Below are positions 52,801 to 62,441 of a stretch of 64,000 bases of DNA, piece by piece. The stretch is from contig OX439044.1 in assembly GCA_949317995.1 (NCBI GenBank), forward strand, positions 22,516,733 through 22,580,732. The letters are read 5' to 3'. Each line of letters starts with the position of its first letter. Position 1 is the first letter of the stretch. The position numbers and the translations under genes are program-made. This DNA comes from Acholoe squamosa. Its lineage: Eukaryota; Annelida; Polychaeta; Phyllodocida; Polynoidae. The notes below the pieces were generated by a model, which saw only the letters and a list, made by a program, of their open reading frames with translations, ran no database searches and was not told the DNA's origin.

Positions 52801-55238
52801 ATTTAGGTATGGTTCTGGAAAGGATCATAGCTAATGGATTGAAGCTGAAGCCCATGAAATGTGATCTTTTTAAAAGATCCATTAATTACTTGGGACGAAT
52901 AATCTCGAATGAAGGGATTAAAGCCGATCTGGAGAAACTGGATGCTGTGTCAAGTTGGCAGGCACCCACGAATGCGAAAGAAATTAGATCCTTTCTTGGA
53001 TTCTGTTCCTATTACAGGATATTCGAGGGTCGCCTTTCCTATCCAGAGTTTGTCCCACTGGACACCTGTAGTAAGGAAGGAACGATTTCCTTCGGGATCC
53101 GAGCAAGACGAGGCCTTTATGAAAATAAAGGGTTTGTTTGCAAGTACACCTGTGTTGAAGTACCCTACTGAGAATGATCATTTCATTCTAGATACTGATG
53201 CTAGTAATGAAAGCATAGGAGCTGCCCTTTCCCAGGTCCAGGATGGGGTTGAAGTTCCTATAGCCTTCACTAGTAACATGTTGAGTAAATCTCAAAGAAA
53301 CTATTGTACCACTAAACGTGAGTTGTTGGCTGTGGTGGTCTATATGAAGAAGTTCAAACACTTTTTGTGGGGAAGTGATTTCACTCTACGGACTGATTAC
53401 TCTTCTCTCAGATGGTTATTGAACTTCAAGGATGCAGAGGGGATGATAGGTCGCTGGTTGGCGCACCTATCCGAATTCGGTCTAAATAACAGCCAGATTG
53501 AACACCGAGCTGGGGCAAAACATTTGAATGCAGATGCTTTGTCTAGAATCCCGGTGAAGAAATGTGCAAACGCTGAGTGCACTGATTGTGGAGCACACAA
53601 TGCTGTATTAGCAGGGGTTCGAGAACCTTTCGAAACCCAACCGGAACATGTTTTGAATTGGTCCATGGAGACCATCCAACAGTTCCAGAAGTCTGATGCA
53701 GTTTGATTAAGTTTCTTAATCAGGGTATCTGTCCTCCAAGACCCGACGTGTCATTGGAGAACAGAGAGATGAGACGATTCCTAGCCCAATGGGCCGAGCT
53801 AGAAGTCCGGGATGGTATTCTATTTCGATGGAAGAACTATTCTAATAGGAAGAAAACCTTGCAAGTTGTCATACCTAGTGCTATGCGACGAGATATTATG
53901 TATTTCTGTCACGGGCATAGAACTAGTGGACACTTTGGAAAGGAACTAGAATGTCTATCCAGACGATACTATTGGCCTGGCATGAGTACAGATCTCACCC
54001 GATGGGTAGAGACCTGTCCCGAATGCTGTAAGAACAAACCAGGACCCGGGTTAGGCAAACTGCCATTATCCCAGGAACTGTTTGGTGTAAGATTTGCTAG
54101 AGTAGCTGTTGACATTATTAGTGGGATTCCTCCCACTCCTAGTGGCAACATGTATGATGGTCGTGTCAGATGATTATACCAAGTACACCAAAGTGTTTCC
54201 TTTACCTGATCATAAGGCTGTTACTTGTGCTATGGCCTTTGTAAAAGGGTGGGTGTTGCACCTAGGTGTCCCACTCATGTTACATAGTGACCAGGGCAGA
54301 GAACTTGAGTCTAGCCTGTGGCAAGAGATGTGTAATTGCCTAGCAATTTGCAAGACAAGAACTAATCCCTATAGGCCACAGAGTGATGGACAAGTGGAGA
54401 GATTCAATAGGACTCTGATCCAAGTATTGAAGTCTCTAGTAAATGAGCAAATGGACGATTGGGATGAACAATGTGAATACGTGGTACATGCTTATAATGG
54501 CACTGTACACTCGAGCACAAACTGTTCTCCTCGTTTTTGGAGAGGATTTGATTATGCCAGCAGATTTGGTGTTTGGCGTAATAAGAATGAATCCGGAAGC
54601 CCCTTGCCAGGTGATGTTTGTAGAGTCTCTACGAGATAATTTCAAACAAGCCTATGAGAGGGTTAGAGATGAGTTGCAGAAAACTGCACATTGGCAGAAA
54701 TTTGGTTATGACACAGGTCTAAAAGCTAGATCTAGGGGATAGAGTTTTGCGTCTACACCAACCTCTTGCAAACCTGAAATTAGCCAGCAATTGGGATGGA
54801 CCCTTCACTATAACTCAGGTTATTAGTGATTGTACAGTGATTATTAAATCACAGCTTGGTAAATGTTACAAGTCAAATGTAGCGAGACTACACCCATGGA
54901 GGGGGAGGGATATCTCCAACTGAAATGTACGGCGATGGTCTATTGGAAGTAATGGAACAAAGTCGTGTTAAGCAACTCGAAGTGGTACCGACCCGAAAGC
55001 GAGGACCCGGGCGGCCACGGAAGGTTGCAGACCCGAAGAGGGTGGTTCCCCTGTCGTAAAATCCGGAAAACAGGGGAAGATACAAAAAGTCTTGGCAGGT
55101 GCAGGTAAAAATAAGAGGAAAGGTCCTTCTAAGGCTAAGAAGACCTTGGAAAAGGCTCTTATGGATACCAGGTCAATAAAAGAGGCCTCAAAACCTCTTA
55201 GATGCAGTCCAAGGTTGCTCAAGACTGCCGTAACCTAG
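49863..55238 (+). pseudogene. Element 3 Pol, frameshifted with internal duplication
   Basis: The -1 frame after Gag is open to 50,170, but homology (GCAQLPPGHPCLEFLKG) moves to another frame near 50,040. A protease DTGAS remnant at about 50,250 is truncated. RT (YLDD) appears twice because of the duplication. RNase H LDTDAS near 53,190; integrase HHCC (HGHRTSGHFGK, CPECC), VAVDIIS, LHSDQGRE and DGQVERFNRTL at 53,700-54,420, with further shifts near 54,150, 54,530 and 54,730. The tail has an AT-hook-like RKRGPGRPRK near 55,000 and ends RCSPRLLKTAVT-stop at 55238. Confidence 0.88.
50285..52777 (+). repeat. Tandem duplication of protease-RT segment in element 3
   Basis: Units 50285-51534 (1,250 bp) and 51535-52777 (1,243 bp), both starting GATCTTTTGCC and ending just after the RT YLDD motif (GTCTTTGG.AA). 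They differ by scattered substitutions and a 7-bp deletion in unit 2 (near 52,160). Unit 1 has stops that unit 2 lacks. Confidence 0.92.
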
Positions 55239-55792
55239 CCTGTTAACACAACGAGTGTTTTGTCCTGTACTGTGTACTGTTATATGTTGTAACCTTGTTC
55301 AATGTATATTTGAGCCGGTCACAAGTTTCTGGAAAATGACCCATGACAATGTACCTATGGTTTTGGACGGATAATCCGGTGGATATGCCTATGCTATCCA
55401 TAAACTCAATAATACCTAGCAAGTTGTCATGGTGGAGACATGAGTACAGACAGAAGACCGATCGGGTATTGTATTGTCCTTATGTAAGAACGCGTGACCT
55501 AATTAAGGGCACGTGGGAAAGTTGTTGACCCATTTTCGAATGGTCACGTGAGGCGCCGGTTTGATCATGCGCAGCGATTCAAGTTCGAGTATCCCGCCAT
55601 ATTGTCTTAGTCCTGCGAAGGAAGAAGACGTGGCCGAGGGTGGTCTTACTCTTTTGGGTGTTTGATAGCCTGTGACAGCCGTGTTTCGAGGTGTGCCCTC
55701 GTTAAAAGGCACCCACCTTTCACTGGGTAAGCAGTCCTAACTGCTTATCTGGTGGATTGGGATATTATATCCCCGAATAGCCACTTCTGCCG
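55239..55792 (+). other. Element 3 pol-to-ORF3 spacer
   Basis: No recognised coding sequence. Comparable in place and length to the spacer in element 1. Confidence 0.5.
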
Positions 55793-58700
55793 ATGGCAGA
55801 AGAGGCCGTCCGCCTTGGCGGTGGTGCTGGTGCTAGCACCCCGCCGGAGTATGGAAGTGGTTCTCCCAAGAGTCCCACTTATACATACGACGATCAGCAA
55901 TACGATGCTGATTGTGATCAATTGGATCAACAAATGAATGTTGATCAGTACTTCTCTGGAGTAGACAATAGCGACATAGAATCGTTCTATGACGCATCCG
56001 ATAACTCCAGGCAAGTGAGTCCTGAACGCTGTAGTGTTCAACAATCAATTGATGTAGGTGAGCCTTATGTAGCCCCTCCATCCGAAAGTTTGAGTGGAGA
56101 GCTGGCAGGAGTTCGGTCTCAAGACAGGGCTCTAATGCCACCTCCCCCTCAACTACCGCCTGGTCTGGGTGGGAGTACCTCATCCGGTGCTTTGGGACCT
56201 GCTTCTCCGGTTGACAGGCCAATGTACCTAGAGCTACCCCTACCAGACAGTCCTGAGTGGCACGATGTAGCCGGTCCCTCTGACGGACGGATGTTAGCTA
56301 TTTCTGAGGAAATGCTGATACCCACCTGTTATGGGATGCCCAGAGAAGTTGACGAGCGTGTTGTCAACGCGATCTGGGAAATTGCTCATCCGCAATGGGC
56401 TAATACCTTTCCAGAAGCCTGGCTGGTGGATTACCATCAGATGGCCAAAGGATTGGTAGTCCATTTATGGTTTCGTAAAGCCGTCTGGGACGCAGAAATG
56501 GCTTTCCGAAGGAATACCTTCTATAGGCCTTCCTATGTGTCTGACAAAACGGGTTACACCGGTGTCAAGGCTGATGAGGTCTCTAGGTACATAGATAGAG
56601 ACCAGATCCTAATGCTAGGAACAGCGGAGGAGTATGAAGCAGCAGGTAACACTGTCGTGGATTACTGTCCAGGGGTCCCCATTACGTCTCAAACCATTGA
56701 GGCAGAGGAGGCCCGGATTGGTGTGTCTCCACTAGACAGACTCGGGGTGATACAAGACCTAGTAGTACGTCTATTGGAGAGGCAGTATGCACTGGCGCAC
56801 CCGGAGCTTGTCCCCGGGCCAGCACCAGTGCAGGTAACGGCCAAAATGGCTGATTGGATGGAGCGTCTCATGTCTCCTGCTGAAACTCCTACTTTGGGAG
56901 ATACAGCAGAAGTGCCTGAGGTGGCTCCACCTGGTGCAGATGGTTCCCCTAAAACTGCTCAGTCTACCTCTACGAAGACTGAACAGAAGACAGGGAAAAC
57001 AGCTAGTGGAAAGGGTAAAGGGACCTCCACTAAGAATAAAGGTAAAGGGAAGCGGTCAGGAACCGAACCCTCTACCAGCACGAGTGTGGCCTACAGTACC
57101 CGAACCCCACGCTCGGCCAATAAGAAGGGAGCTAAGGCTTTGGATGTCTCCAGCAACGAGACGGATGCATCCGAGCCTGGCACCTCTACTAATGGCAGAT
57201 CCCGCAGACGGAATAAGAAGAGGCTTAACCAACGTAAACCTGAACCTATCGAGGTAGACGTTCAACCCGAAACTCCGGAAGTTGAACAGGCTGTCTCAAC
57301 CGTAAAGGTTGAGCTCGGTGTGCCAATCGTCAAACTACACGACGTAATGGCTGATTTGAGTGGAGACGCTCAAGATGCCGCAGCCCAGGTTCTCGCAGGT
57401 CAACAACCTGTTGTGCAACCTGTGGATGTACCATCCAACCCTGAGGGAGAGGAGCCAGTTGACCCAGTTGTTGATGTCACTCTGACCGACGAGCAAGAGG
57501 CTGCTATCTGGGAGAATGCCAATAGCAACTTTGCAGACTTCATTCCTCTACACAGGGGACACCTGAAGGGGAGCAAATCCGTATGGAGGCTACCCCCTCG
57601 GATCACCTGTGAGAGGCGTGAGGATATGGAGGAGTGGCTTCGGAAGAAGCTCTCTGACAGGAAACCGGCCAACATGTACTGGATTTATTGGGAATTCGTT
57701 AAGAATTCACCCAATGGCCTGTACAACTATGACCAGAAGGGTAAACTAAAGTTTGCTCTGGACGAGTACTATGGGGAGGATCGCAAGGATTGTCCCTTTC
57801 AACGTTGTACTCAGAGTGAAGGTGAGGTTGAATTCTTCATCGAGAAAGATGAGTTCCTTTGTCATCTCGTGGATGTTCACATGCACCAGAGGCCGGAATA
57901 TGTCTGCGATCGAGAAGTTTGCAAGAAATGTGCTAAATGCACAGGATGTGTCACTCCCCAACTATGTGACTTCGCATGGAGAGGGTCTGGAGGCAGCCAT
58001 AGATAGAGTGATGAAAATTCACTCTGAACTCTATGGCAACCTTAAGAGCCTCAATGCCGAGAAACTTGCTTCTCTCACACCGAGTACAAAGCAGTTTGCG
58101 GTTCCTGGTACTAACCAGAAGCTGAAGGCTCGGTTTGCCCAGACTCCCGGGTCTGGCAAATTGGAATATGCTCAGGAGGAGTACGATTTGTTGAATGAAT
58201 GGAGGAGTAATAAGGCCCGCCGCCGAGGTGGGGCTTATGTAACTCCATCCGGAGAACAAATCCGAAGCTGCAGGGATTACCGTCAGGGACCCTCTGTGGC
58301 AGATAGGAAGAGACAGGCGTCCGAATCTCCTAGCCAATCCAGGTCACCACTGGAAGCGCTAGAGAAACAGACGAATGGGGGACGGAAGAAGCCACATCTT
58401 CCTTCTCCTACTGGAACTCCTTCCAACTATGGACGAGCACCAGCCCCACGAGGTGGTGCAAAGAACCCGACATTCTTTGGTGTCAGTGGACCTGGTGGTC
58501 AACCCTCCCGAACACGTGCGCCTTTGAATGTCAGAGACCCGAAGCAGTACCCTGCTATGGGCCCACCCAGACCAGAGATGCAAATCTTTGATCAGTACGG
58601 GAGGGTCAAGCAGGAACTGCCTGCAGGAGGAGGTCAAGCTCCACGACCTACAATGAGTGCAGTGGTGAGACAACGTCCACCCGCACCATTGTTGACGGTT

Positions 58701-59323
58701 ACAGACCTTAGAAGGGAATTGTCGCGGTTGCCCCTAGCCCAGGGACTACCAAACCAAGGCCCTCCTACGACCACCGCGAGTGTGGCTACTACTGCTATTG
58801 CTTCTTCGCATACGTGAGTAGCTGTCACTGCGAGTGGGTCTGGTTCGCAGCCGAAGCCTCAGGGTCAGGTACCCCCACCTGGCGCTGTGGTTCATCGGCC
58901 TAAGATGATCCAGACGGTGGAGACCTTCTTCAAGAAGGAGAACAAATTGTCTTGTACTATTCAAACCAAGCAATTTGAGACGTTGCAGCACCACTTGGAA
59001 AACCTCCATTTAGACATGTACCGTCGGACCGTGTCAAGCACTCTCCAGTGCATAGATGCGATCCAGAAGTCAGAGATCAACCGAATCTCTACTTAGATAA
59101 AGGCTGATGTTGCAGAGAAGCAGGAAGCTGCTAATCTGCGGCAAGAGGCCTTATTCGAGAAGGAAACAGCTTCTCAGATGCTCGACCTGGAACGAGCAAC
59201 GAACATGAAGAACCAACAAAAGTTCTTCAAGGTTTTTGGAGTTATCATGGATAACTGGGACGGCACACCTGAACATAGTTTGACCTTGTTCGAAGCACGC
59301 CAGAAGGTGAAATTAACACCAGC
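55793..59323 (+). CDS. Element 3 ORF3, cut by the Polinton-like insertion
   Basis: ATG 55793. A first frame runs to 58006 (737 residues); after an indel near 57,950 homology continues in the next frame through a TGA at 58815-58817 and a TAG at 59094-59096. N-terminal Pro-rich part, a helical block (WANTFPEAWLVDYHQMAKG) similar to element 1 (SMPVSWLRNYRKLAEKM), basic linkers, and a finger-like cluster CPFQRC...CHLVDVHMH then a Cys-rich CDREVCKKCAKCTGC at 57,800-57,960. Pro/Gly-rich linkers and a C-terminal helical domain with QQKFFKVFGVIMDNWDG at 59,216-59,268 follow. The C-terminal tail is missing. Confidence 0.72.
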
Positions 59324-59856
59324 AGTAGTATATACATGCAAAGTCAGCGCAATGGATTAGCTACTAACTAGGTCATGACCTACTGGTAGACCGGAAGTGA
59401 CCTAGTTTTAACCAATCAGAGGGCTGGATTTGACAGGAAGTGACGTCATAAGGTCATGACCTAGTTTTTTCGACCAATCAGAGAGCTGGATTCCATTTGA
59501 CCTAGTGACCTGACCTAGTTGCATAAATTAAAAGAATTGTGCAATACCTAGGGTTGACCTACTTGCAAACCGGAAGTGACCTACTAACCTACTTGCAAAA
59601 ACGTATGACCTACGTATGAGGGTGTATTGTGCAATCCTTGAAAGAAATTACACAATAACCATGACTCATGTTCTGATGCAATGTTCCTATGGATTTACGC
59701 AATACTTATGACTCATTATTTTGATATGAGATTAAATGCAACAAAGACACAACTCGGTTTTTTCAATTCAATCTTTTTATTATTTCTTCCTATCAGAGTA
59801 CATGCTAGGTATGAAACATTATAATCAGATATGCTTGCAAGCAGAGTACATGGTTA
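59324..59856. repeat. Left end of the Polinton-like element (probable terminal repeat)
   Basis: Coding similarity of element 3 stops at about 59,300-59,323, and AGTAGTATATAC follows; many Polintons begin with AG. The next 300 bp repeat AGGTCATGACCTA, CCAATCAGAG.GCTGGATT and CCGGAAGTGACCTA in two copies each. The partner terminal repeat lies outside the window, so the exact border is inferred. AATAAA on the minus strand at 59776-59781 would serve the leftward capsid genes. Confidence 0.55.
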
Positions 59857-60282
59857 TTATATGGAAAATGAATTCTTGTTGCAGTACCAACTGCACCCGG
59901 TCTTAGCTGGAGTAGGACTTTGACTACGGTCCTCTAAGGCCCGCATTCTCTCCATTAAATCCTTCAAGGCCTTTCTTCCTATGTCGTTCTCCTCCAGGGC
60001 TACCACTTTGTCCATTAACTCGGCCATGATCATGAGAATCTTGTCTATTACTTCCGCTGTGCTCTGAAGCCCGTCTATCACGTCCAATTCACGTTTAACT
60101 TTCCCTTTCACCAAAAGATTGCTCACGTCTGCTTTGACTGCTACTTCTTCTGGACTCATCTCGAAATTCATTGCCTCTTCTTCTCTCTTTTCCTCAGCAA
60201 CGGCCTGACTATTTTGTCCATTAAGTTGAAGGGGACCTGAGAAAACCTTTTCACAGTGTGGTGTGGGTCCTTGGTCCGACAT
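59857..60282 (-). CDS. Small acidic helical protein overlapping the protease gene
   Basis: 141 residues from ATG 60282. It overlaps the last 115 nt of the protease gene in another frame. Helical, charged, with heptad-like spacing (VIDKILMIMAELMDKVVALEEND, LKDLMERMRALEDR) and a Ser/Cys-rich end. Not recognised. Position at the end of the late block and a following AATAAA (59776-59781, minus) suggest that it is a real last gene of the transcript. Some small Polinton ORFs are similarly variable. Confidence 0.5.
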   Translation of the reverse strand: MSDQGPTPHCEKVFSGPLQLNGQNSQAVAEEKREEEAMNFEMSPEEVAVKADVSNLLVKGKVKRELDVIDGLQSTAEVIDKILMIMAELMDKVVALEENDIGRKALKDLMERMRALEDRSQSPTPAKTGCSWYCNKNSFSI

Positions 60283-60632
60283 GTTTCTATGAGGAAGTTA
60301 ATGCAGTGGGCTCCACACGTTTTAGCGTAAAAGTTTTGCACTTGTTTTCTGCTGAACGACCCGTGACCATCTGACGACTTTTGCATGAACCTCTGGTGAT
60401 ATATAGTAAATGGAGGTAAGCCATAGGGATCAAAGTAGAATACATTCCCGTCATGAGAAACGTAAAATGCCACCCAGTGCTGACCAGGTTTAGAGCTTGG
60501 ATCTGTGTTACTGACGAAACATGTAGAGGGAATTGGTTTTTTAGGACATTGATTACTGGCAAAAGTTCCCAGGTAGAAACGCCTTGTGTGTGGATGGTTT
60601 CCCAGTGCACCTGTTATGTCTGAAGTTCTCAT
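60168..60632 (-). CDS. Adenain-like cysteine protease (Polinton PRO)
   Basis: 154 residues from ATG 60632. Motifs of the adenovirus protease / Ulp1-like fold: HWVAFYV (His about 52), FDPYG (Asp about 68), and QNFYAKTCGAHCINFL with the catalytic Cys at about 106-110. The length is shorter than adenain (about 204). In adenoviruses and related elements this protease matures capsid and core proteins in the particle. It starts 7 nt after the major capsid stop. No break is seen. Confidence 0.88.
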   Translation of the reverse strand: MRTSDITGALGNHPHTRRFYLGTFASNQCPKKPIPSTCFVSNTDPSSKPGQHWVAFYVSHDGNVFYFDPYGLPPFTIYHQRFMQKSSDGHGSFSRKQVQNFYAKTCGAHCINFLIETCRTKDPHHTVKRFSQVPFNLMDKIVRPLLRKREKKRQ

Positions 60633-60639
60633 TTTTTTC

Positions 60640-61956
60640 TCAGTTCATGTGGTAGTCTGTGACAGGAAGACAGTCAGCCGTCAGTTGGATGTTGTTGTCG
60701 TAGAAGGAACACAAGACGGCAGATATGGCATGAGTAGTCGGGGCGGCAAAATTAAGGGAAATGCCCAGCTTTCCTTGCTTGATGAGATTTATACGACTGT
60801 CTTCAGGTGCTCTGTCTGGGGTGAGGTCGAAAACAAAGAAGGAATACCCATCTTTGAAATCTTCCAAAGTTATGCCACAGTCTTGCCCCAAAGCCGACAG
60901 CCCACTGTCTATGAACATTTGACTGTAGGCTCTGATGCAGTTGCCTGTTTCGAAGTCGGTCTTCAACTCAAACTTTTGATCGTCATATCTCACGCATATT
61001 TCCTTCACGTTGAAATGTCTGCAGTTGAAAGGATTTTCTGTCTTAGTCCCAGCAGCTGCTGTTTCCTTTATCATACACAAGACTATCCTGGTGGGGATCT
61101 GAGTAGTGTCAGGTTGAGTCCAACTGTAGTCTTGTGAGCCGCCGTCCAAAGTGTGTTTAGTTACTTTACACCTGGCTATGTGATAGTTGAAAGGGCCCCA
61201 ATGTGGATTCCTGACACTGCTGACGTGAGTTTTCACCACCTCGCCATCGACACATTTTTGGAGAAGTGTCATTTCAGCTTTGGTGATTTTGACCCAGTAG
61301 TTTTGATCGGCTGCTTGCATCATGTAGTAATTGGGCTGATTTTTTTCGAATATGAACTTGATTTCACAGTTCGGAGGCAGCACCTTGCACTGTTTAATTA
61401 AATCCAGGTAAGGCTTCATTACTAAGGCATGTTTGTTGCGGGCACTGAACTCTGCTCTCCGTGCCGTCGATCCAGCATTTTCGCCCGCTCTGGCTTCCAT
61501 GTGACCACAGGTGTCTTTCATGTACTTTTGACACCCTTTCAACCGAGTCTCTTTGTCTTCTTTGTTGCAACAAATTGTGTCCAAAATGTAGGCCTTGAGA
61601 CCATAGTCTTCATTGTTGCCGGTGACTTTCTCCCCATTTATCAGCAACTGACAGGAAGCAAAGAGAGCGTGTGCCAAGTTGTTGACTGGAGCAGCTTCTA
61701 TGCCGACGGCAAGGTGAGTTGTTCCGTCTGCCGCCACGGCTTCCAGTTCCATGTACAACTCAGTTTCTGAGAGGTCTGTGTACAGGTTGCTTGGTTCGAA
61801 GGTGAAGTCAAATGATTCAGTGTGTGGAGTCAGGGCATTGTTGGTAGTTTTGGTTATTTTTTGACACTTTAATATGTCCTTTTGAGTGACAGGCAAGGCG
61901 TGTAGGTCTAGTTCACCTACTGCACATACCTGACCTTTGGGATGAAGGAGACTCAT
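60640..61956 (-). CDS. Major capsid protein, hexon-like (double jelly-roll)
   Basis: 438 residues from ATG 61956, intact. The sequence and context match the capsid proteins of Polintons and adintoviruses: SFDFTFEPSNLYTDLSETELYMELEA near the start, NNLAHALFASCQLLINGEKVT, a middle WGPFNYHIARCKVTKHTL, and a C-terminal INLIKQGKLGISLNFA..TTHAISAVLCSFYDNNIQL. Double jelly-roll proteins of this type form the capsid shell. The fold is assigned from family knowledge, not computed here. Start lies 2 nt after the core-peptide stop. Confidence 0.82.
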   Translation of the reverse strand: MSLLHPKGQVCAVGELDLHALPVTQKDILKCQKITKTTNNALTPHTESFDFTFEPSNLYTDLSETELYMELEAVAADGTTHLAVGIEAAPVNNLAHALFASCQLLINGEKVTGNNEDYGLKAYILDTICCNKEDKETRLKGCQKYMKDTCGHMEARAGENAGSTARRAEFSARNKHALVMKPYLDLIKQCKVLPPNCEIKFIFEKNQPNYYMMQAADQNYWVKITKAEMTLLQKCVDGEVVKTHVSSVRNPHWGPFNYHIARCKVTKHTLDGGSQDYSWTQPDTTQIPTRIVLCMIKETAAAGTKTENPFNCRHFNVKEICVRYDDQKFELKTDFETGNCIRAYSQMFIDSGLSALGQDCGITLEDFKDGYSFFVFDLTPDRAPEDSRINLIKQGKLGISLNFAAPTTHAISAVLCSFYDNNIQLTADCLPVTDYHMN

Positions 61957-61958
61957 GA

Positions 61959-62429
61959 CTAGAACAAGGTCCTTCCTCTAGCTTGTCCTCTACCTCTGCC
62001 GCGTTGCCCCTTACGTCCTCCGCGCTTGCCGGTTGCTCGTCGTTTGACTGGAGGAGGTCCAGATGTACCTCTTATGTATCCTTGAGCAGAAGAAGCAGCC
62101 CTTTTGAGTAAGTTCTTCCCTGTTGCTTTACTTCTCCTAACTACACTTTTCTTGAAGCCTTTTCCTGATACCACGTCGGACAAGACTCCAGCTCCTGTAG
62201 TAAGCAAGGCTTTGCCTGCAGATTTGGCAGCTGAGCGTCCTATTTTACTTAAGAGGGGAACAGCTCCTCTCAGTAAACCACCTATTAACGAGCCAAGTCT
62301 GTGCCCTCTTTGTCTGCCCCTGCCACCGTACGCTGGTAAAGCACCGTTCCCAAACTGTGATTTTCTGTAGTATTCAGCGTACTGACCCCTAGGGGCCAGG
62401 AATGGAGGTGTTCCATAGTAGTGAAGCAT
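61959..62429 (-). CDS. Basic glycine-rich core peptide (adenovirus pX/pVI-like)
   Basis: 156 residues. Residues about 35-80 are Gly/Ala/Leu-rich and amphipathic (GSLIGGLLRGAVPLLSKIG, GKALLTTGAGVLSDVVSG), a pattern shared by adenovirus pX and pVI-type membrane-active or core peptides and by Polinton PX-type proteins. The C-terminus is strongly basic (KRRATGKRGGRKGQRGRGRG), suited to DNA condensation. It sits between the penton-like and hexon-like genes. Confidence 0.72.
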   Translation of the reverse strand: MLHYYGTPPFLAPRGQYAEYYRKSQFGNGALPAYGGRGRQRGHRLGSLIGGLLRGAVPLLSKIGRSAAKSAGKALLTTGAGVLSDVVSGKGFKKSVVRRSKATGKNLLKRAASSAQGYIRGTSGPPPVKRRATGKRGGRKGQRGRGRGQARGRTLF

Positions 62430-62441
62430 GGTAATATACTC

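Larger units (their letters stand above)
48870..59323 (+). mobile_element. Element 3: interrupted and decayed Ty3/gypsy element (internal part)
   Basis: Same strand and gene order as element 1: Gag, Pol, ORF3. The leader and N-terminal Gag are deleted, Gag has an internal deletion, and Pol has shifts and a 1.25-kb tandem duplication. ORF3 has one shift and two stops. The 3' end and 3' LTR are absent because the Polinton-like element starts at about 59,324. With LTR pieces at 35493-35508 and 48475-48869 it is older than elements 2 and the Polinton. Confidence 0.85.
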
